Source: Methylobacterium sp. J-067
Lineage (GTDB): Bacteria > Pseudomonadota > Alphaproteobacteria > Rhizobiales > Beijerinckiaceae
Direction of reading: 5' to 3'
DNA: 64,000 nucleotides
NCBI RefSeq assembly: GCF_022829465.1
Contig: NZ_JAKSXZ010000144.1
Coordinates: 79,111 to 143,110 of the forward strand
In this document: positions 1 through 7,933 of the stretch, one piece after another
How the letters are laid out: each line of letters starts with the position of its first letter
Position numbering within the stretch: position 1 is the first letter of the stretch
Notes under the pieces: generated by a model
What the model saw: the letters and a program-made list of their open reading frames with translations, nothing else
Database searches by the model: none
What the model was told of the DNA's origin: nothing
Program-made: the position numbers and the translations under genes

Positions 1-1091
1 GCTGGCTGGCGCTGCGCAACCGCCTCGTGGCGAGCCCGCGCTTCCAGCGCTGGGCGGCGGGTTTCCCGCTGACGCGGCGCATCGCGCGAGGGAACACACG
101 CGCGCTGTTCGATCTCTGCGCCGGCTTCGTCTACGCGCAGGTGCTGACGGCCTGCATCCGCCTCGACCTGTTCTCGATCCTGGCGGAGGGGCCGATGACG
201 ATTGAGGCCCTGGCCGTGCGCCTCGGCCTGCCACCGGAGAAGGCGCGGACGCTGCTCCTCGCTGCCCGCTCCCTCGACCTGATTCGCGCTCTGCCGGACG
301 GGCGCTTCGCCCTGGCCGACCTAGGCGCCGCCGTCACCGGCAATCCCGGCATCGCGGCGATGGTCGAGCACCACGCCCTGCTCTACGCCGACCTCGCGGA
401 TCCGGTCGCCCTGTTGCAGGGCCGCACGGAGCGCACGCGGCTCTCCTCTTACTGGCCCTATGCCGAGGGCGGCGCCGTCGCGCCGGGCGAGGCCGCCCCC
501 TACGGCGCGCTGATGGGCACGTCCCAGGCGATGATCGCGCAGGACATCATCGAGGCCTGCGACCTGCGCGGCATCCGCCACTGGATGGATGTCGGGGGCG
601 GGGAGGGGGCCTTCCTCGAAGCCGCCGCGCCGCACCTGCCGGGGCGCCGGCTCACCCTGTTCGACCTGCCCGCCGTGGCGGAACGGGCCGGCGCGCGCCT
701 CGGCCGCGTCGGGCTCGGCGACCGGATCGCATGCATTGGCGGCGATTTCCATACCGGCTTGCCGGAGGGCGCCGACGCGATCTCCCTCGTGCGCGTCCTG
801 CACGACCACGACGACGCACCGGTCCGGGCGCTGCTGCGCGCGGCCTATGCGGCGCTGGCCCCCGGCGGACGCCTCGTCATCGCCGAACCGATGGCGGGAA
901 CGCCCGGCGCGGAGCCGGTGGGGGACGCCTATTTCGGCTTCTACCTGCTGGCGATGGGCTCCGGCCGTCCCCGGACGGCAGACGAACTGTCACGCCTGGC
1001 CCACGAGGCCGGATTCGCGGCGACGAAAGAGCGCAAAACCCGTCGTCCCCTGCTCGCCCGTGTGCTCGTCGCACACAAAACCGGCAGATGA
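1..1091 (+). CDS. crtF: Carotenoid O-methyltransferase CrtF (5' end outside window)
   Basis: SAM-dependent O-methyltransferase that methylates the tertiary 1-hydroxyl of acyclic carotenoids (spheroidene/spirilloxanthin branch). The frame is open from base 3 (W-L-A-L-R-N-R-L) through the edge, and a GTG at 27 lies inside the conserved N-terminal region, so the gene is truncated by the window rather than starting there. An N-terminal winged-helix dimerisation part is followed by the SAM-binding motif MDVGGGEG and a C-terminal AMGSGRPRT segment typical of the family. It lies directly upstream of bchC, the classic crtF-bchC order of purple bacteria. Function is by family resemblance; the exact carotenoid substrate is inferred. 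Confidence 0.88.
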   Translation, partial: WLALRNRLVASPRFQRWAAGFPLTRRIARGNTRALFDLCAGFVYAQVLTACIRLDLFSILAEGPMTIEALAVRLGLPPEKARTLLLAARSLDLIRALPDGRFALADLGAAVTGNPGIAAMVEHHALLYADLADPVALLQGRTERTRLSSYWPYAEGGAVAPGEAAPYGALMGTSQAMIAQDIIEACDLRGIRHWMDVGGGEGAFLEAAAPHLPGRRLTLFDLPAVAERAGARLGRVGLGDRIACIGGDFHTGLPEGADAISLVRVLHDHDDAPVRALLRAAYAALAPGGRLVIAEPMAGTPGAEPVGDAYFGFYLLAMGSGRPRTADELSRLAHEAGFAATKERKTRRPLLARVLVAHKTGR

Positions 1092-1092
1092 C

Positions 1093-1136
1093 TGTTAAGA
1101 CAGGTTGACGCGCAAAAGTGTCTATCTAGAATGACA
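1093..1136 (+). promoter_or_regulatory. bchC promoter with tandem PpsR/CrtJ palindromes
   Basis: A perfect TGT-N12-ACA palindrome lies at 1119-1136 (TGTCTATCTAGAATGACA). A second, one-mismatch copy (TGT-N12-ACG) lies at 1093-1110, exactly 8 bp away. A sigma-70-like promoter is embedded: TTGACG at 1105-1110, a 16-bp spacer and TAGAAT at 1127-1132, so one palindrome covers the -35 and the other the -10. TGT-N12-ACA is the known PpsR/CrtJ aerobic repressor target, and paired sites 8 bp apart are known at Rhodobacter bchC. Repression here is inferred; no ppsR gene is in the window. Confidence 0.75.
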
Positions 1137-1190
1137 CTCAGGAGACCCGCCCCTGCGGTGTCGCCTTTGAGTCGGGCGGAAATTCCAGTC

Positions 1191-2129
1191 ATGGACGCTC
1201 TCGCCGTCATCCTCGAACAACCGGAAAGGCTGGCCCTGCGGCGCCTGACCCTCACCGGCGCGGGTGTGGGCGACGCGGTGGTGGATGTCGCCTGGAGCGG
1301 CATCAGCACCGGCACCGAGCGCCTGCTCTGGTCCGGCCGGATGCCGGCCTTTCCGGGCATGGGGTATCCGCTGGTGCCAGGTTATGAGACCGTGGGCCAA
1401 GTCGCCGAGGCCGCCGCCGACGCCCCCGTCCGCATGGGTCAATGGGTGTTCGTGCCCGGCGCCCGCTGCTTCGGCCCGGTGCGCGGGCTGTTCGGCGGCG
1501 CGGCCTCCCGCCTCGTCGCCCCCGCCGACAAGCTTCTTCCCGTCGATGGGACGCTGGGCGAGCGCGCCTGCCTTCTGGCACTGGCCGCCACCGCCCACCG
1601 CGCGGCCGGCGGCATCGCGGAGGGCGAACGTCCCCTGATCGTCGGGCACGGCGTGCTCGGCCGGCTGCTGGCCCGCGTCGCCGTGGCGATGGGGGCCGAG
1701 CCGACCGTGTGGGAGACGAACGCCGCCCGCCGAGACGGCGCGGAGGGCTATGCCATCCTGGCGCCCGAGGACGATGCCCGCCGCGACTACACCCGCATCC
1801 TCGACGTGAGCGGCGATTCCGCCGGCCTCGACGGGCTGATCGCACGCCTCGCTCCCGGCGGTGAGATCGTGCTCGCGGGCTTCTACGAGGCGCCGCTCTC
1901 CTTCGCTTTCCCGCCCGCCTTCATGCGGGAGGCGCGCCTGCGCATCTCCGCCGAGTTCCGGCCGGGCGACCTCGCCGCCGTCACCCGCCTCATCGAGGTG
2001 GGGCGCCTGTCTCTCGACGGCCTGATCACCCACCGCGTGCCCGCCACGCGGGCCGAGGAGGCTTACCGGACGGCCTTCGCCGATCCGGCCTGCCTCAAGA
2101 TGGTCCTGGATTGGAGGGACGCCGCATGA
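1191..2129 (+). CDS. bchC: 3-hydroxyethyl bacteriochlorophyllide a dehydrogenase BchC
   Basis: Oxidises the C3 hydroxyethyl group of the bacteriochlorophyllide ring to acetyl, a late step of bacteriochlorophyll a synthesis. 312 residues, medium-chain zinc-type dehydrogenase family. The conserved block WSGISTGTERLLWSG and the following MGYPLVPGYE are characteristic of BchC. A longer frame opens at ATG 1131, but that codon lies inside the promoter palindrome and the extra 20 residues do not fit the family, so ATG 1191 is chosen (MDALAVILEQPERLAL matches the usual N-terminus). The stop overlaps the bchX start (ATGA), indicating translational coupling. Confidence 0.95.
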   Translation: MDALAVILEQPERLALRRLTLTGAGVGDAVVDVAWSGISTGTERLLWSGRMPAFPGMGYPLVPGYETVGQVAEAAADAPVRMGQWVFVPGARCFGPVRGLFGGAASRLVAPADKLLPVDGTLGERACLLALAATAHRAAGGIAEGERPLIVGHGVLGRLLARVAVAMGAEPTVWETNAARRDGAEGYAILAPEDDARRDYTRILDVSGDSAGLDGLIARLAPGGEIVLAGFYEAPLSFAFPPAFMREARLRISAEFRPGDLAAVTRLIEVGRLSLDGLITHRVPATRAEEAYRTAFADPACLKMVLDWRDAA

Positions 2130-3130
2130 ACGTTCAACTGAACAAGGCGGCCCTGGCCCAGGCGACGCAGCTGCGCGACGAAGCCGCCATCGAGCCCGAT
2201 CCCGTCTCCACCGCCCCGGTAAAGAAGGAGACGCAGATCATCGCGATCTACGGCAAGGGCGGCATCGGCAAGTCGTTCACGCTGGCGAACCTCAGTTACA
2301 TGATGGCCCAGCAGGGCAAGAAGGTGCTGCTGATCGGCTGCGATCCGAAGAGCGACACCACCTCGCTGCTGTTCGGCGGCAAGGCCTGCCCGACCATCAT
2401 CGAGACCTCCACGAAGAAGAAGCTCGCGGGCGAGCAGGTTGCCATCGGCGACGTCTGCTTCAAGCGCGACGGCGTCTACGCCATGGAGCTCGGCGGGCCG
2501 GAGGTCGGGCGCGGCTGCGGCGGGCGCGGGATCATCCACGGCTTCGAGCTTCTGGAGAAGCTCGGCTTCCACGAGTGGGGCTTCGATTTCGTCCTGCTCG
2601 ACTTCCTCGGCGACGTGGTCTGCGGCGGCTTCGGCCTGCCGATCGCCCGCGACATGTGCCAGAAGGTCATCGTCGTCGGCTCGAACGACCTGCAATCGCT
2701 CTACGTCGCCAACAACGTCTGCTCGGCGGTCGAATACTTCCGCAAGATGGGCGGCAACGTCGGCGTCGGCGGGCTCGTCATCAACAAGGACGATGGCACC
2801 GGCGAGGCGCAGGCCTTCGCGGAGGCCGCCGGCATCCCGGTGCTCGCCTCGATCCCGGCCGACGACGACATCCGCAAGAAGAGCGCGAACTACGAGATCA
2901 TCGGCAAGCCGGACGGGCGCTGGGGCGACCTGTTCTCCGAACTCGCCGCCAACGTGGCCGGCGCCGCCCCGCACCGCCCGACGCCGCTGACCCAGGACGG
3001 GCTGCTCGGCTTGTTCTCCAGCGAGACGACGGGCCGCGACGTGGTGCTCGTCCCGGCGACGCAAGAGGACATGTGCGGGGTCGCCGAGGTGATCAAGCCG
3101 TCCCTCGAAGTCGTGTACGACGAGGTCTGA
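2126..3130 (+). CDS. bchX: Chlorophyllide a reductase iron protein BchX
   Basis: NifH-like ATP-dependent electron donor of chlorophyllide oxidoreductase (BchXYZ), which reduces the C7=C8 bond of chlorophyllide a to the bacteriochlorin level. 334 residues. The P-loop GKGGIGKS is at residues 43-50; the two Cys contexts that ligate the dimer-bridging 4Fe-4S cluster are seen as GRGCGGRG and DVVCGGFG. The start ATG overlaps the bchC stop and has GGAGGG at 2113-2118. A TTG five codons upstream is in frame but unneeded. Followed 5 bases later by bchY. Confidence 0.97.
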   Translation: MNVQLNKAALAQATQLRDEAAIEPDPVSTAPVKKETQIIAIYGKGGIGKSFTLANLSYMMAQQGKKVLLIGCDPKSDTTSLLFGGKACPTIIETSTKKKLAGEQVAIGDVCFKRDGVYAMELGGPEVGRGCGGRGIIHGFELLEKLGFHEWGFDFVLLDFLGDVVCGGFGLPIARDMCQKVIVVGSNDLQSLYVANNVCSAVEYFRKMGGNVGVGGLVINKDDGTGEAQAFAEAAGIPVLASIPADDDIRKKSANYEIIGKPDGRWGDLFSELAANVAGAAPHRPTPLTQDGLLGLFSSETTGRDVVLVPATQEDMCGVAEVIKPSLEVVYDEV

Positions 3131-3135
3131 CGCGC

Positions 3136-4665
3136 ATGGCCGTCTCCCTCGACATCGCCGAACTGCGGGCCCGCAAGGCGGCCCCCGCCATCGACCTCGC
3201 CGCCACCAAGGGCGACGGGCTCGGCTGCCACGCCGGCAAAGACGCGATGCGGGAGGCCGCCGAGGCGGCCGGAATGTCCGAGACCCTGGCGCAGCTGCGC
3301 GAGGATTATCCGCAGGGTCCGCACGACCAGCCGCAGAGCATGTGCCCGGCCTTCGGGTCGCTGCGCGTCGGCCTGCGGATGCGCCGCACCGCGACGATCC
3401 TCTCGGGCTCGGCCTGCTGCGTCTACGGACTGACCTTCACCTCGCATTTCTACGGCGCCCGCCGGAGTGTTGGCTACGTGCCTTTCAACTCCGAGACGCT
3501 CGTCACCGGCAAGCTGTTCGAGGACATCCGCGAGGCGGTCCACGCCACCGCGAAGCCTGAGGATTACGACGCCGTCGTCGTCATCAATCTCTGCGTTCCC
3601 ACGGCGTCGGGCGTGCCGCTGCGGCTCCTGCCGAAGGAGATCGACGGGGTCCGCGTCATCGGCATCGACGTGCCGGGCTTCGGCGTGCCGACCCATGCCG
3701 AGGCGAAGGACGTGCTGGCTGGCGCGATGCTGAAGGTCGCCCGCGCCGAGGCCGAACAAGGCCCGGTCCAGGCGCCGAAGGGCGGTCGCTCCGAGCGCCC
3801 GACCGTGGCGCTGCTCGGCGAGATGTTCCCGGCCGACCCGATGGTGATCGGCGGCCTGCTGGCGCCGCTCGGCCTCGCCGCCGGGCCGGTGGTGCCGACG
3901 CGGGAATGGCGCGAATTGTACGGCGCCCTCGACTGCTCGGTCGTGGCCGCGATCCACCCGTTCTACACGGCGAGCATCCGCGAGTTCGAGGCGGCCGGGC
4001 GGCCCATCGTCGGCTCGGCCCCCGTGGGCGTCGAAGGCACGGCCGCATGGCTGGAGCGGATCGGCACCGCCTGCAACGTCTCAGCCGAGACCATCGACGC
4101 GGCGAAGGCCGGCATCCTCGCCGGAATTCGCGGCGCGCTCTCGGCCTCGCCGATCAAGGGCCGGATCACACTGTCCGGCTACGAGGGCTCGGAGCTTCTG
4201 GTCGCCCGCCTGCTCATCGAGAGCGGCGCCGAGGTGCCCTACGTCGGGACCGCCTGCCCGCGCACGCCGTGGTCCGAGGCGGATCGCGATTGGCTCGAAG
4301 CCCATGGCTGCGAGGTCCGCTACCGGGCCTCCCTCGAAGACGACCTCTACGCCTTCCACCACTTCCGGCCGGATCTCGCCATCGGCACGACGCCGGTGGT
4401 GCAGAAGGCCAAAGAGGCCGCGACCCCGGCCCTCTACTTCACGAACCTGATTTCGGCCCGCCCGCTGATGGGCGCGGCCGGCGCCGGCTCTCTGGCGACG
4501 GTGGTGAACGCGGCGCTCCGCAACAAGCCGCGCTTCGATGCAATGCGCGACTTCTTCGAGGGCGTCGGCACCGGCCACGCCGCTGGCGTATGGCAGGAGT
4601 TGCCCCAACGCAAACAGTCACCAAAGGCGGAAGGTCCCAAAAAACCGATTGGGGAGATGGCGTAA
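3136..4665 (+). CDS. bchY: Chlorophyllide a reductase subunit BchY
   Basis: Catalytic NifD-like subunit of chlorophyllide oxidoreductase; with BchZ it holds the 4Fe-4S cluster and binds chlorophyllide. 509 residues from ATG 3136. Cluster-ligand contexts are visible as QSMCPAFGSL, GSACCVYGLTF and INLCVPT. The open frame runs much further upstream (to 2575), but that part overlaps bchX in another frame and is not coding. The C-terminus is a Lys/Pro-rich tail. The stop TAA overlaps the bchZ ATG by one base (TAATG). Confidence 0.96.
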   Translation: MAVSLDIAELRARKAAPAIDLAATKGDGLGCHAGKDAMREAAEAAGMSETLAQLREDYPQGPHDQPQSMCPAFGSLRVGLRMRRTATILSGSACCVYGLTFTSHFYGARRSVGYVPFNSETLVTGKLFEDIREAVHATAKPEDYDAVVVINLCVPTASGVPLRLLPKEIDGVRVIGIDVPGFGVPTHAEAKDVLAGAMLKVARAEAEQGPVQAPKGGRSERPTVALLGEMFPADPMVIGGLLAPLGLAAGPVVPTREWRELYGALDCSVVAAIHPFYTASIREFEAAGRPIVGSAPVGVEGTAAWLERIGTACNVSAETIDAAKAGILAGIRGALSASPIKGRITLSGYEGSELLVARLLIESGAEVPYVGTACPRTPWSEADRDWLEAHGCEVRYRASLEDDLYAFHHFRPDLAIGTTPVVQKAKEAATPALYFTNLISARPLMGAAGAGSLATVVNAALRNKPRFDAMRDFFEGVGTGHAAGVWQELPQRKQSPKAEGPKKPIGEMA

Positions 4666-6131
4666 TGCTGATCCTCGATCACGACAGGGCCGGCGGATAC
4701 TGGGGCGCGGTCTACGTCTTCACGGCGATCAAGGGCCTTCAGGTCGTCATCGACGGTCCGGTGGGCTGCGAGAACCTGCCCGTCACCTCGGTGCTGCACT
4801 ACACCGATGCCCTGCCGCCGCACGAGCTTCCCATCGTCGTCACGGGGCTGGCCGAGGAAGAACTCGGCCGCCACGGCACCGAGGGCGCGATGAAGCGCGC
4901 CCATTCGACCCTCGATCCGGGTCTGCCCAGCGTCGTCGTCACCGGCTCCATCGCCGAGATGATCGGCGGCGGCGTCACCCCGGAGGGCACCGGCCTCCAG
5001 CGCTTCCTGCCGCGCACCATCGACGAGGACCAGTGGCAGGCCGCCGACCGGGCGATCACCTGGCTCTGGCAGGAATACGGGGCGCGCAAGTTCGCCAAGA
5101 AGGGCATCCCGGCCCGCCCCGCCCGCAAGGAGGGCGAGAAGCCCCGCGTCAACCTGATCGGCCCGGCCTACGGCACGTTCAACATGCCGAGCGACCTCGC
5201 CGAAATCCGCCGCCTCGTGGAGGGCATCGGCGCGGAGGTGAACCTCACCTTCCCGCTCGGCTCGCACCTCGCGGACGTGCCGAAACTCGTCAATGCGGAT
5301 GCCAACATCTGCCTCTACCGGGAGTTCGGCCGGGGCCTCTGCGAGGCGCTGGAGCGCCCGTATCTTCAGGCGCCCATCGGCGTGCTCTCGACCACCAAGT
5401 TCCTGCGGGCGCTGGGCGAGATCCTGGGCGTCGATCCCGAGCCGTTCATCGAGCGCGAGCGCCACACCACGATCAAGCCGGTCTGGGACCTGTGGCGGTC
5501 GGTGACGCAGGACTTCTTCGGCACGGCGAGCTTCGGCATCGTCGCCACAGAGACCTACGCACGGGGCGTTCGCCACTTCCTCGAAGACGAGATGGGCTTG
5601 CCCTGCCACTTCGCCTTCGGCCGTTCCGCCGGGCTCAAGCCCGACAACGCCAAGGTGCGGGACGCCATCGCCAAGAACCCGCCGCTGGTCCTGTTCGGCT
5701 CGTTCAACGAGCGGATGTACCTCGCGGAGGCCGGCGGCCGGGCGACCTACGTGCCGGCCTCGTTCCCCGGGGCGATCATCCGGCGGCACACCGGCACGCC
5801 GTTCATGGGCTACGCGGGCGCGACCTACCTCGTGCAGGAGGTCTGCAACGCCCTGTTCGACACGCTCTTTCACATCCTGCCGCTCGCCCGCGACATGGAC
5901 AAGGTCGAGCCGACGCCGGCCCGCACCCACCGCGAGCTGCCCTGGGACGCCGAGGCGCTGTCCGCCCTCGACCGCGCCGTCGAGGCGCAGCCCGTCCTTG
6001 CCCGAATCTCCGCCGCCAAGCGCCTGCGCGACGCGGCCGAGCGCGCCGCCCGCACGGCCGGCGCCGACACCGTTGCCGCCGGTCATGTGACCGGCGCGCG
6101 CACCACACTCAGCGCGGGGATCCCCGCATGA
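4665..6131 (+). CDS. bchZ: Chlorophyllide a reductase subunit BchZ
   Basis: NifK-like partner of BchY in chlorophyllide oxidoreductase. 488 residues. GPVGCENLPVTS near the N-terminus carries the cluster Cys contributed by this subunit; the middle part (NLIGPAYGTFNMPSDL, PIGVLSTTKFLRALG) and the C-terminal ELPWDAEA block are typical of BchZ. GGGGAG at 4651-4656 lies 8 bases before the ATG, which overlaps the bchY stop by one base. It ends 28 bases before the pufQ-like gene, so bch and puf genes are probably on one transcript. Confidence 0.96.
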   Translation: MLILDHDRAGGYWGAVYVFTAIKGLQVVIDGPVGCENLPVTSVLHYTDALPPHELPIVVTGLAEEELGRHGTEGAMKRAHSTLDPGLPSVVVTGSIAEMIGGGVTPEGTGLQRFLPRTIDEDQWQAADRAITWLWQEYGARKFAKKGIPARPARKEGEKPRVNLIGPAYGTFNMPSDLAEIRRLVEGIGAEVNLTFPLGSHLADVPKLVNADANICLYREFGRGLCEALERPYLQAPIGVLSTTKFLRALGEILGVDPEPFIERERHTTIKPVWDLWRSVTQDFFGTASFGIVATETYARGVRHFLEDEMGLPCHFAFGRSAGLKPDNAKVRDAIAKNPPLVLFGSFNERMYLAEAGGRATYVPASFPGAIIRRHTGTPFMGYAGATYLVQEVCNALFDTLFHILPLARDMDKVEPTPARTHRELPWDAEALSALDRAVEAQPVLARISAAKRLRDAAERAARTAGADTVAAGHVTGARTTLSAGIPA

Positions 6132-6159
6132 GCCGCCTTTCACGAGAGGAGACCTGAGG

Positions 6160-6381
6160 ATGCGTACGATGGCCCCGACCGCGCGCCTGCATCAGGAGGA
6201 ACTCCAGTTCCGGCTGATCCTGGCCGCGACTTACCCCTTCTTCCTCGCCGCCGCCGCCCTCGCCCGGATGTCGCCCGCCCGCAAGCCCGCCCATGCGGGC
6301 CTGCCGGCGCCGCACCGTTCGGTCTTCGGCGAGGCCCGGGCGATGGCCGTGCAGGCCATTCCCTTCGCCTTCATGGGCTGA
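6160..6381 (+). CDS. pufQ: PufQ-like photosynthetic complex protein
   Basis: A 73-residue protein between bchZ and pufB, the position of pufQ in purple bacteria, where PufQ supports bacteriochlorophyll delivery and formation of the photosynthetic apparatus. One hydrophobic segment (about residues 17-35, FRLILAATYPFFLAAAALA) preceded by Glu/Gln-rich residues, then a basic linker and a conserved-looking C-terminus (RAMAVQAIPFAFMG). A purine-rich GAGAGGAGA precedes the chosen ATG 6160; ATG 6169 is possible. PufQ is poorly conserved, so the assignment rests on position, size and topology. Confidence 0.7.
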   Translation: MRTMAPTARLHQEELQFRLILAATYPFFLAAAALARMSPARKPAHAGLPAPHRSVFGEARAMAVQAIPFAFMG

Positions 6382-6510
6382 GCGTTCGCGCTTCAGCCCA
6401 GACACGAGACGCTTCCGTCCGGTCACGCGGGGGAAGTGAGGCCGCGCCACACGCGGCAGCACCCGTCGCGCTTCGCAAGAGGCGCGGCCAACACACGGAG
6501 GTCTTAAACC

Positions 6511-6747
6511 ATGGCTGGTGGACCCATCACGACTGAGAGACCGAGCAGCCTGTCCGGGCTGACGGAACCGGAGGCCAAGGAGTTCCACGCGATCTTCCTG
6601 ACGAGCTTCCTCATCTTCACGGCGATTGCCGTGGTCGCCCACATCCTCGTCTGGCTGTGGCGCCCGTGGCTTCCCGGACCGCAGGGCTACGCCTCCCTCG
6701 AAGGCGTGACCGACACGGCCCGCGCCCTCGTTTCGATGATCGGCTGA
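6511..6747 (+). CDS. pufB: LH1 light-harvesting beta polypeptide
   Basis: Beta subunit of the core light-harvesting complex that rings the reaction centre. 78 residues: polar N-terminus, the motif EAKEFHAIFLTSFLIF and one transmembrane helix with AVVAHILVWLWRPW, whose His ligates bacteriochlorophyll; the C-terminal Trp-rich part is typical. The C-terminal extension (about 25 residues after WRPWLPG) is longer than in Rhodobacter. GGAGGT lies 8 bases before the ATG. A 129-base leader separates it from pufQ; pufA follows after 10 bases. Confidence 0.96.
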   Translation: MAGGPITTERPSSLSGLTEPEAKEFHAIFLTSFLIFTAIAVVAHILVWLWRPWLPGPQGYASLEGVTDTARALVSMIG

Positions 6748-6757
6748 GGAGGATCGG

Positions 6758-6946
6758 ATGCACAAGGTTTGGTTGCTTTTCGATCCGCGGCGCACGCTGG
6801 TGGCTCTGTTCACCTTCCTCTTCATCCTCGCGCTGCTGATCCACTTCATCCTGCTCTCGACCGACCGGTTCAACTGGCTGGAAGGTCCGAAGGCGAACAA
6901 GGCCGCGAACGCCATCACGCTCGCGCTGCCGGAAATGCCGGCCTGA
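6758..6946 (+). CDS. pufA: LH1 light-harvesting alpha polypeptide
   Basis: Alpha subunit of LH1. 62 residues: MHKVWLLFDPRRTLVALFTF is the usual N-terminus, the single membrane helix ends with LALLIHFILLST whose His binds bacteriochlorophyll, and RFNWLEG follows at the membrane surface. AGGAGG precedes the ATG. It forms a tight pair with pufB, and a stable hairpin follows immediately (6957-6988), fitting the high LH1 to reaction-centre mRNA ratio known in purple bacteria. Confidence 0.96.
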   Translation: MHKVWLLFDPRRTLVALFTFLFILALLIHFILLSTDRFNWLEGPKANKAANAITLALPEMPA

Positions 6947-6956
6947 CATCACTGAG

Positions 6957-6988
6957 CGGAGGGGCGGACGTCGCCGCCCGCCCCTCCG
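6957..6988 (+). promoter_or_regulatory. pufA-pufL intercistronic hairpin
   Basis: Perfect 11-bp inverted repeat: CGGAGGGGCGG at 6957-6967 and CCGCCCCTCCG at 6978-6988, with a 10-base loop, located between the pufA stop and the pufL ribosome site. In Rhodobacter, hairpins at this place block 3' exonuclease decay so that pufBA mRNA outlasts pufLM. The same role is inferred here. There is no U-tract, so simple termination is less likely. Confidence 0.75.
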
Positions 6989-7012
6989 AACGACGAACGG
7001 GAGGTCTTCGCC

Positions 7013-7837
7013 ATGGCGATGCTGAGCTACGAGCGCAAATACCGGGTCCGCGGCGGCACCTTGCTCGGCGGCGACCTCTTCGACTTCTGGATCGGCCCCT
7101 ACTTCGTCGGATTCTTCGGCGTGACGGGGATCTTCTTCACCGTGCTGGGTACCGCCCTGGTGATCTACGGCGCGGCCCTCGGGCCGACCTGGAACATCTG
7201 GCAGATCAACATCGCCCCGCCGGACATCAGCTACGGCCTCAAGCTCGCGCCCCTGAAGGAGGGCGGGCTCTGGCAGATCATCACCATGTGCGCGCTGGGC
7301 TCGTTCGTGTCCTGGGCGCTGCGCGAGGTCGAGATCTGCCGCAAGCTCGGCATCGGCTACCATGTGCCGATTGCCTTCGGCATGGCGATCTTCGCCTATT
7401 TCACTCTGGTGGTGGTCCGCCCGTTCCTGATGGGCGCCTGGGGCTACGGCTTCCCCTACGGCATCCTCTCGCACCTCGATTGGGTGTCGAACACCGGATA
7501 CCAGTATCTCCACTTCCACTATAATCCGGCGCACATGCTGGCGGTGACGTTCTTCTTCACCACCACCCTCGCCCTGGCGATGCATGGCGGCCTGATCCTC
7601 TCGGCCACCAATCCCAAGAAGGGCGAGACGGTGAAGACCCCCGAGCACGAGGATACCTTTTTCCGCGACACGATCGGCTATTCGATCGGCACCCTCGGGG
7701 TTCACAGGCTCGGCTGGTACCTCGCGCTGGCGGCGGGCTTCTGGAGCGCCGTCTGCATCGTGATCAGCGGCCCGTTCTGGACCCAGGGCTGGCCCGAATG
7801 GTGGGGCTGGTGGCTCAACCTGCCCGTGTGGCGCTGA
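7013..7837 (+). CDS. pufL: Photosynthetic reaction centre L subunit
   Basis: L subunit of the type II reaction centre; five transmembrane helices carrying the branch of cofactors active in charge separation. 274 residues. The N-terminus MLSYERKYRVRGGTL is canonical. HLDWVSNTGYQYLHFHYNPAHM contributes the His ligands around the special pair and accessory bacteriochlorophyll; AMHGG and GVHRLGW supply non-haem iron His ligands. GGGAGG precedes the start. It is separated from pufM by 96 bases rather than overlapping it. Confidence 0.97.
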   Translation: MAMLSYERKYRVRGGTLLGGDLFDFWIGPYFVGFFGVTGIFFTVLGTALVIYGAALGPTWNIWQINIAPPDISYGLKLAPLKEGGLWQIITMCALGSFVSWALREVEICRKLGIGYHVPIAFGMAIFAYFTLVVVRPFLMGAWGYGFPYGILSHLDWVSNTGYQYLHFHYNPAHMLAVTFFFTTTLALAMHGGLILSATNPKKGETVKTPEHEDTFFRDTIGYSIGTLGVHRLGWYLALAAGFWSAVCIVISGPFWTQGWPEWWGWWLNLPVWR

Positions 7838-7861
7838 CGGGTATCCCGCAAATTTCCCGCA

Positions 7862-7913
7862 GTCCGCGCGGGGCATGTCGCGGACGCTGCGAGCCGGGTC
7901 GGGTCAGCCGACC
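7862..7913 (+). other. Two hairpins in the pufL-pufM spacer
   Basis: The 96-base pufL-pufM spacer holds a 7-bp stem (GTCCGCG 7862-7868, CGCGGAC 7879-7885, 10-base loop) and a second 6-bp stem (GGTCGG 7897-7902, CCGACC 7908-7913). In Rhodobacter pufL and pufM are almost contiguous, so a structured spacer is notable. Role unknown; mRNA processing or stabilisation is possible. Confidence 0.5.
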
Positions 7914-7933
7914 GGCCTCGGGGGGATCGGACG

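Noticed and set aside
1131..1190. Upstream ATG for bchC
   Set aside because: It lies in the PpsR palindrome and -10 element; the added residues do not match BchC proteins, and ATG 1191 gives the usual N-terminus.
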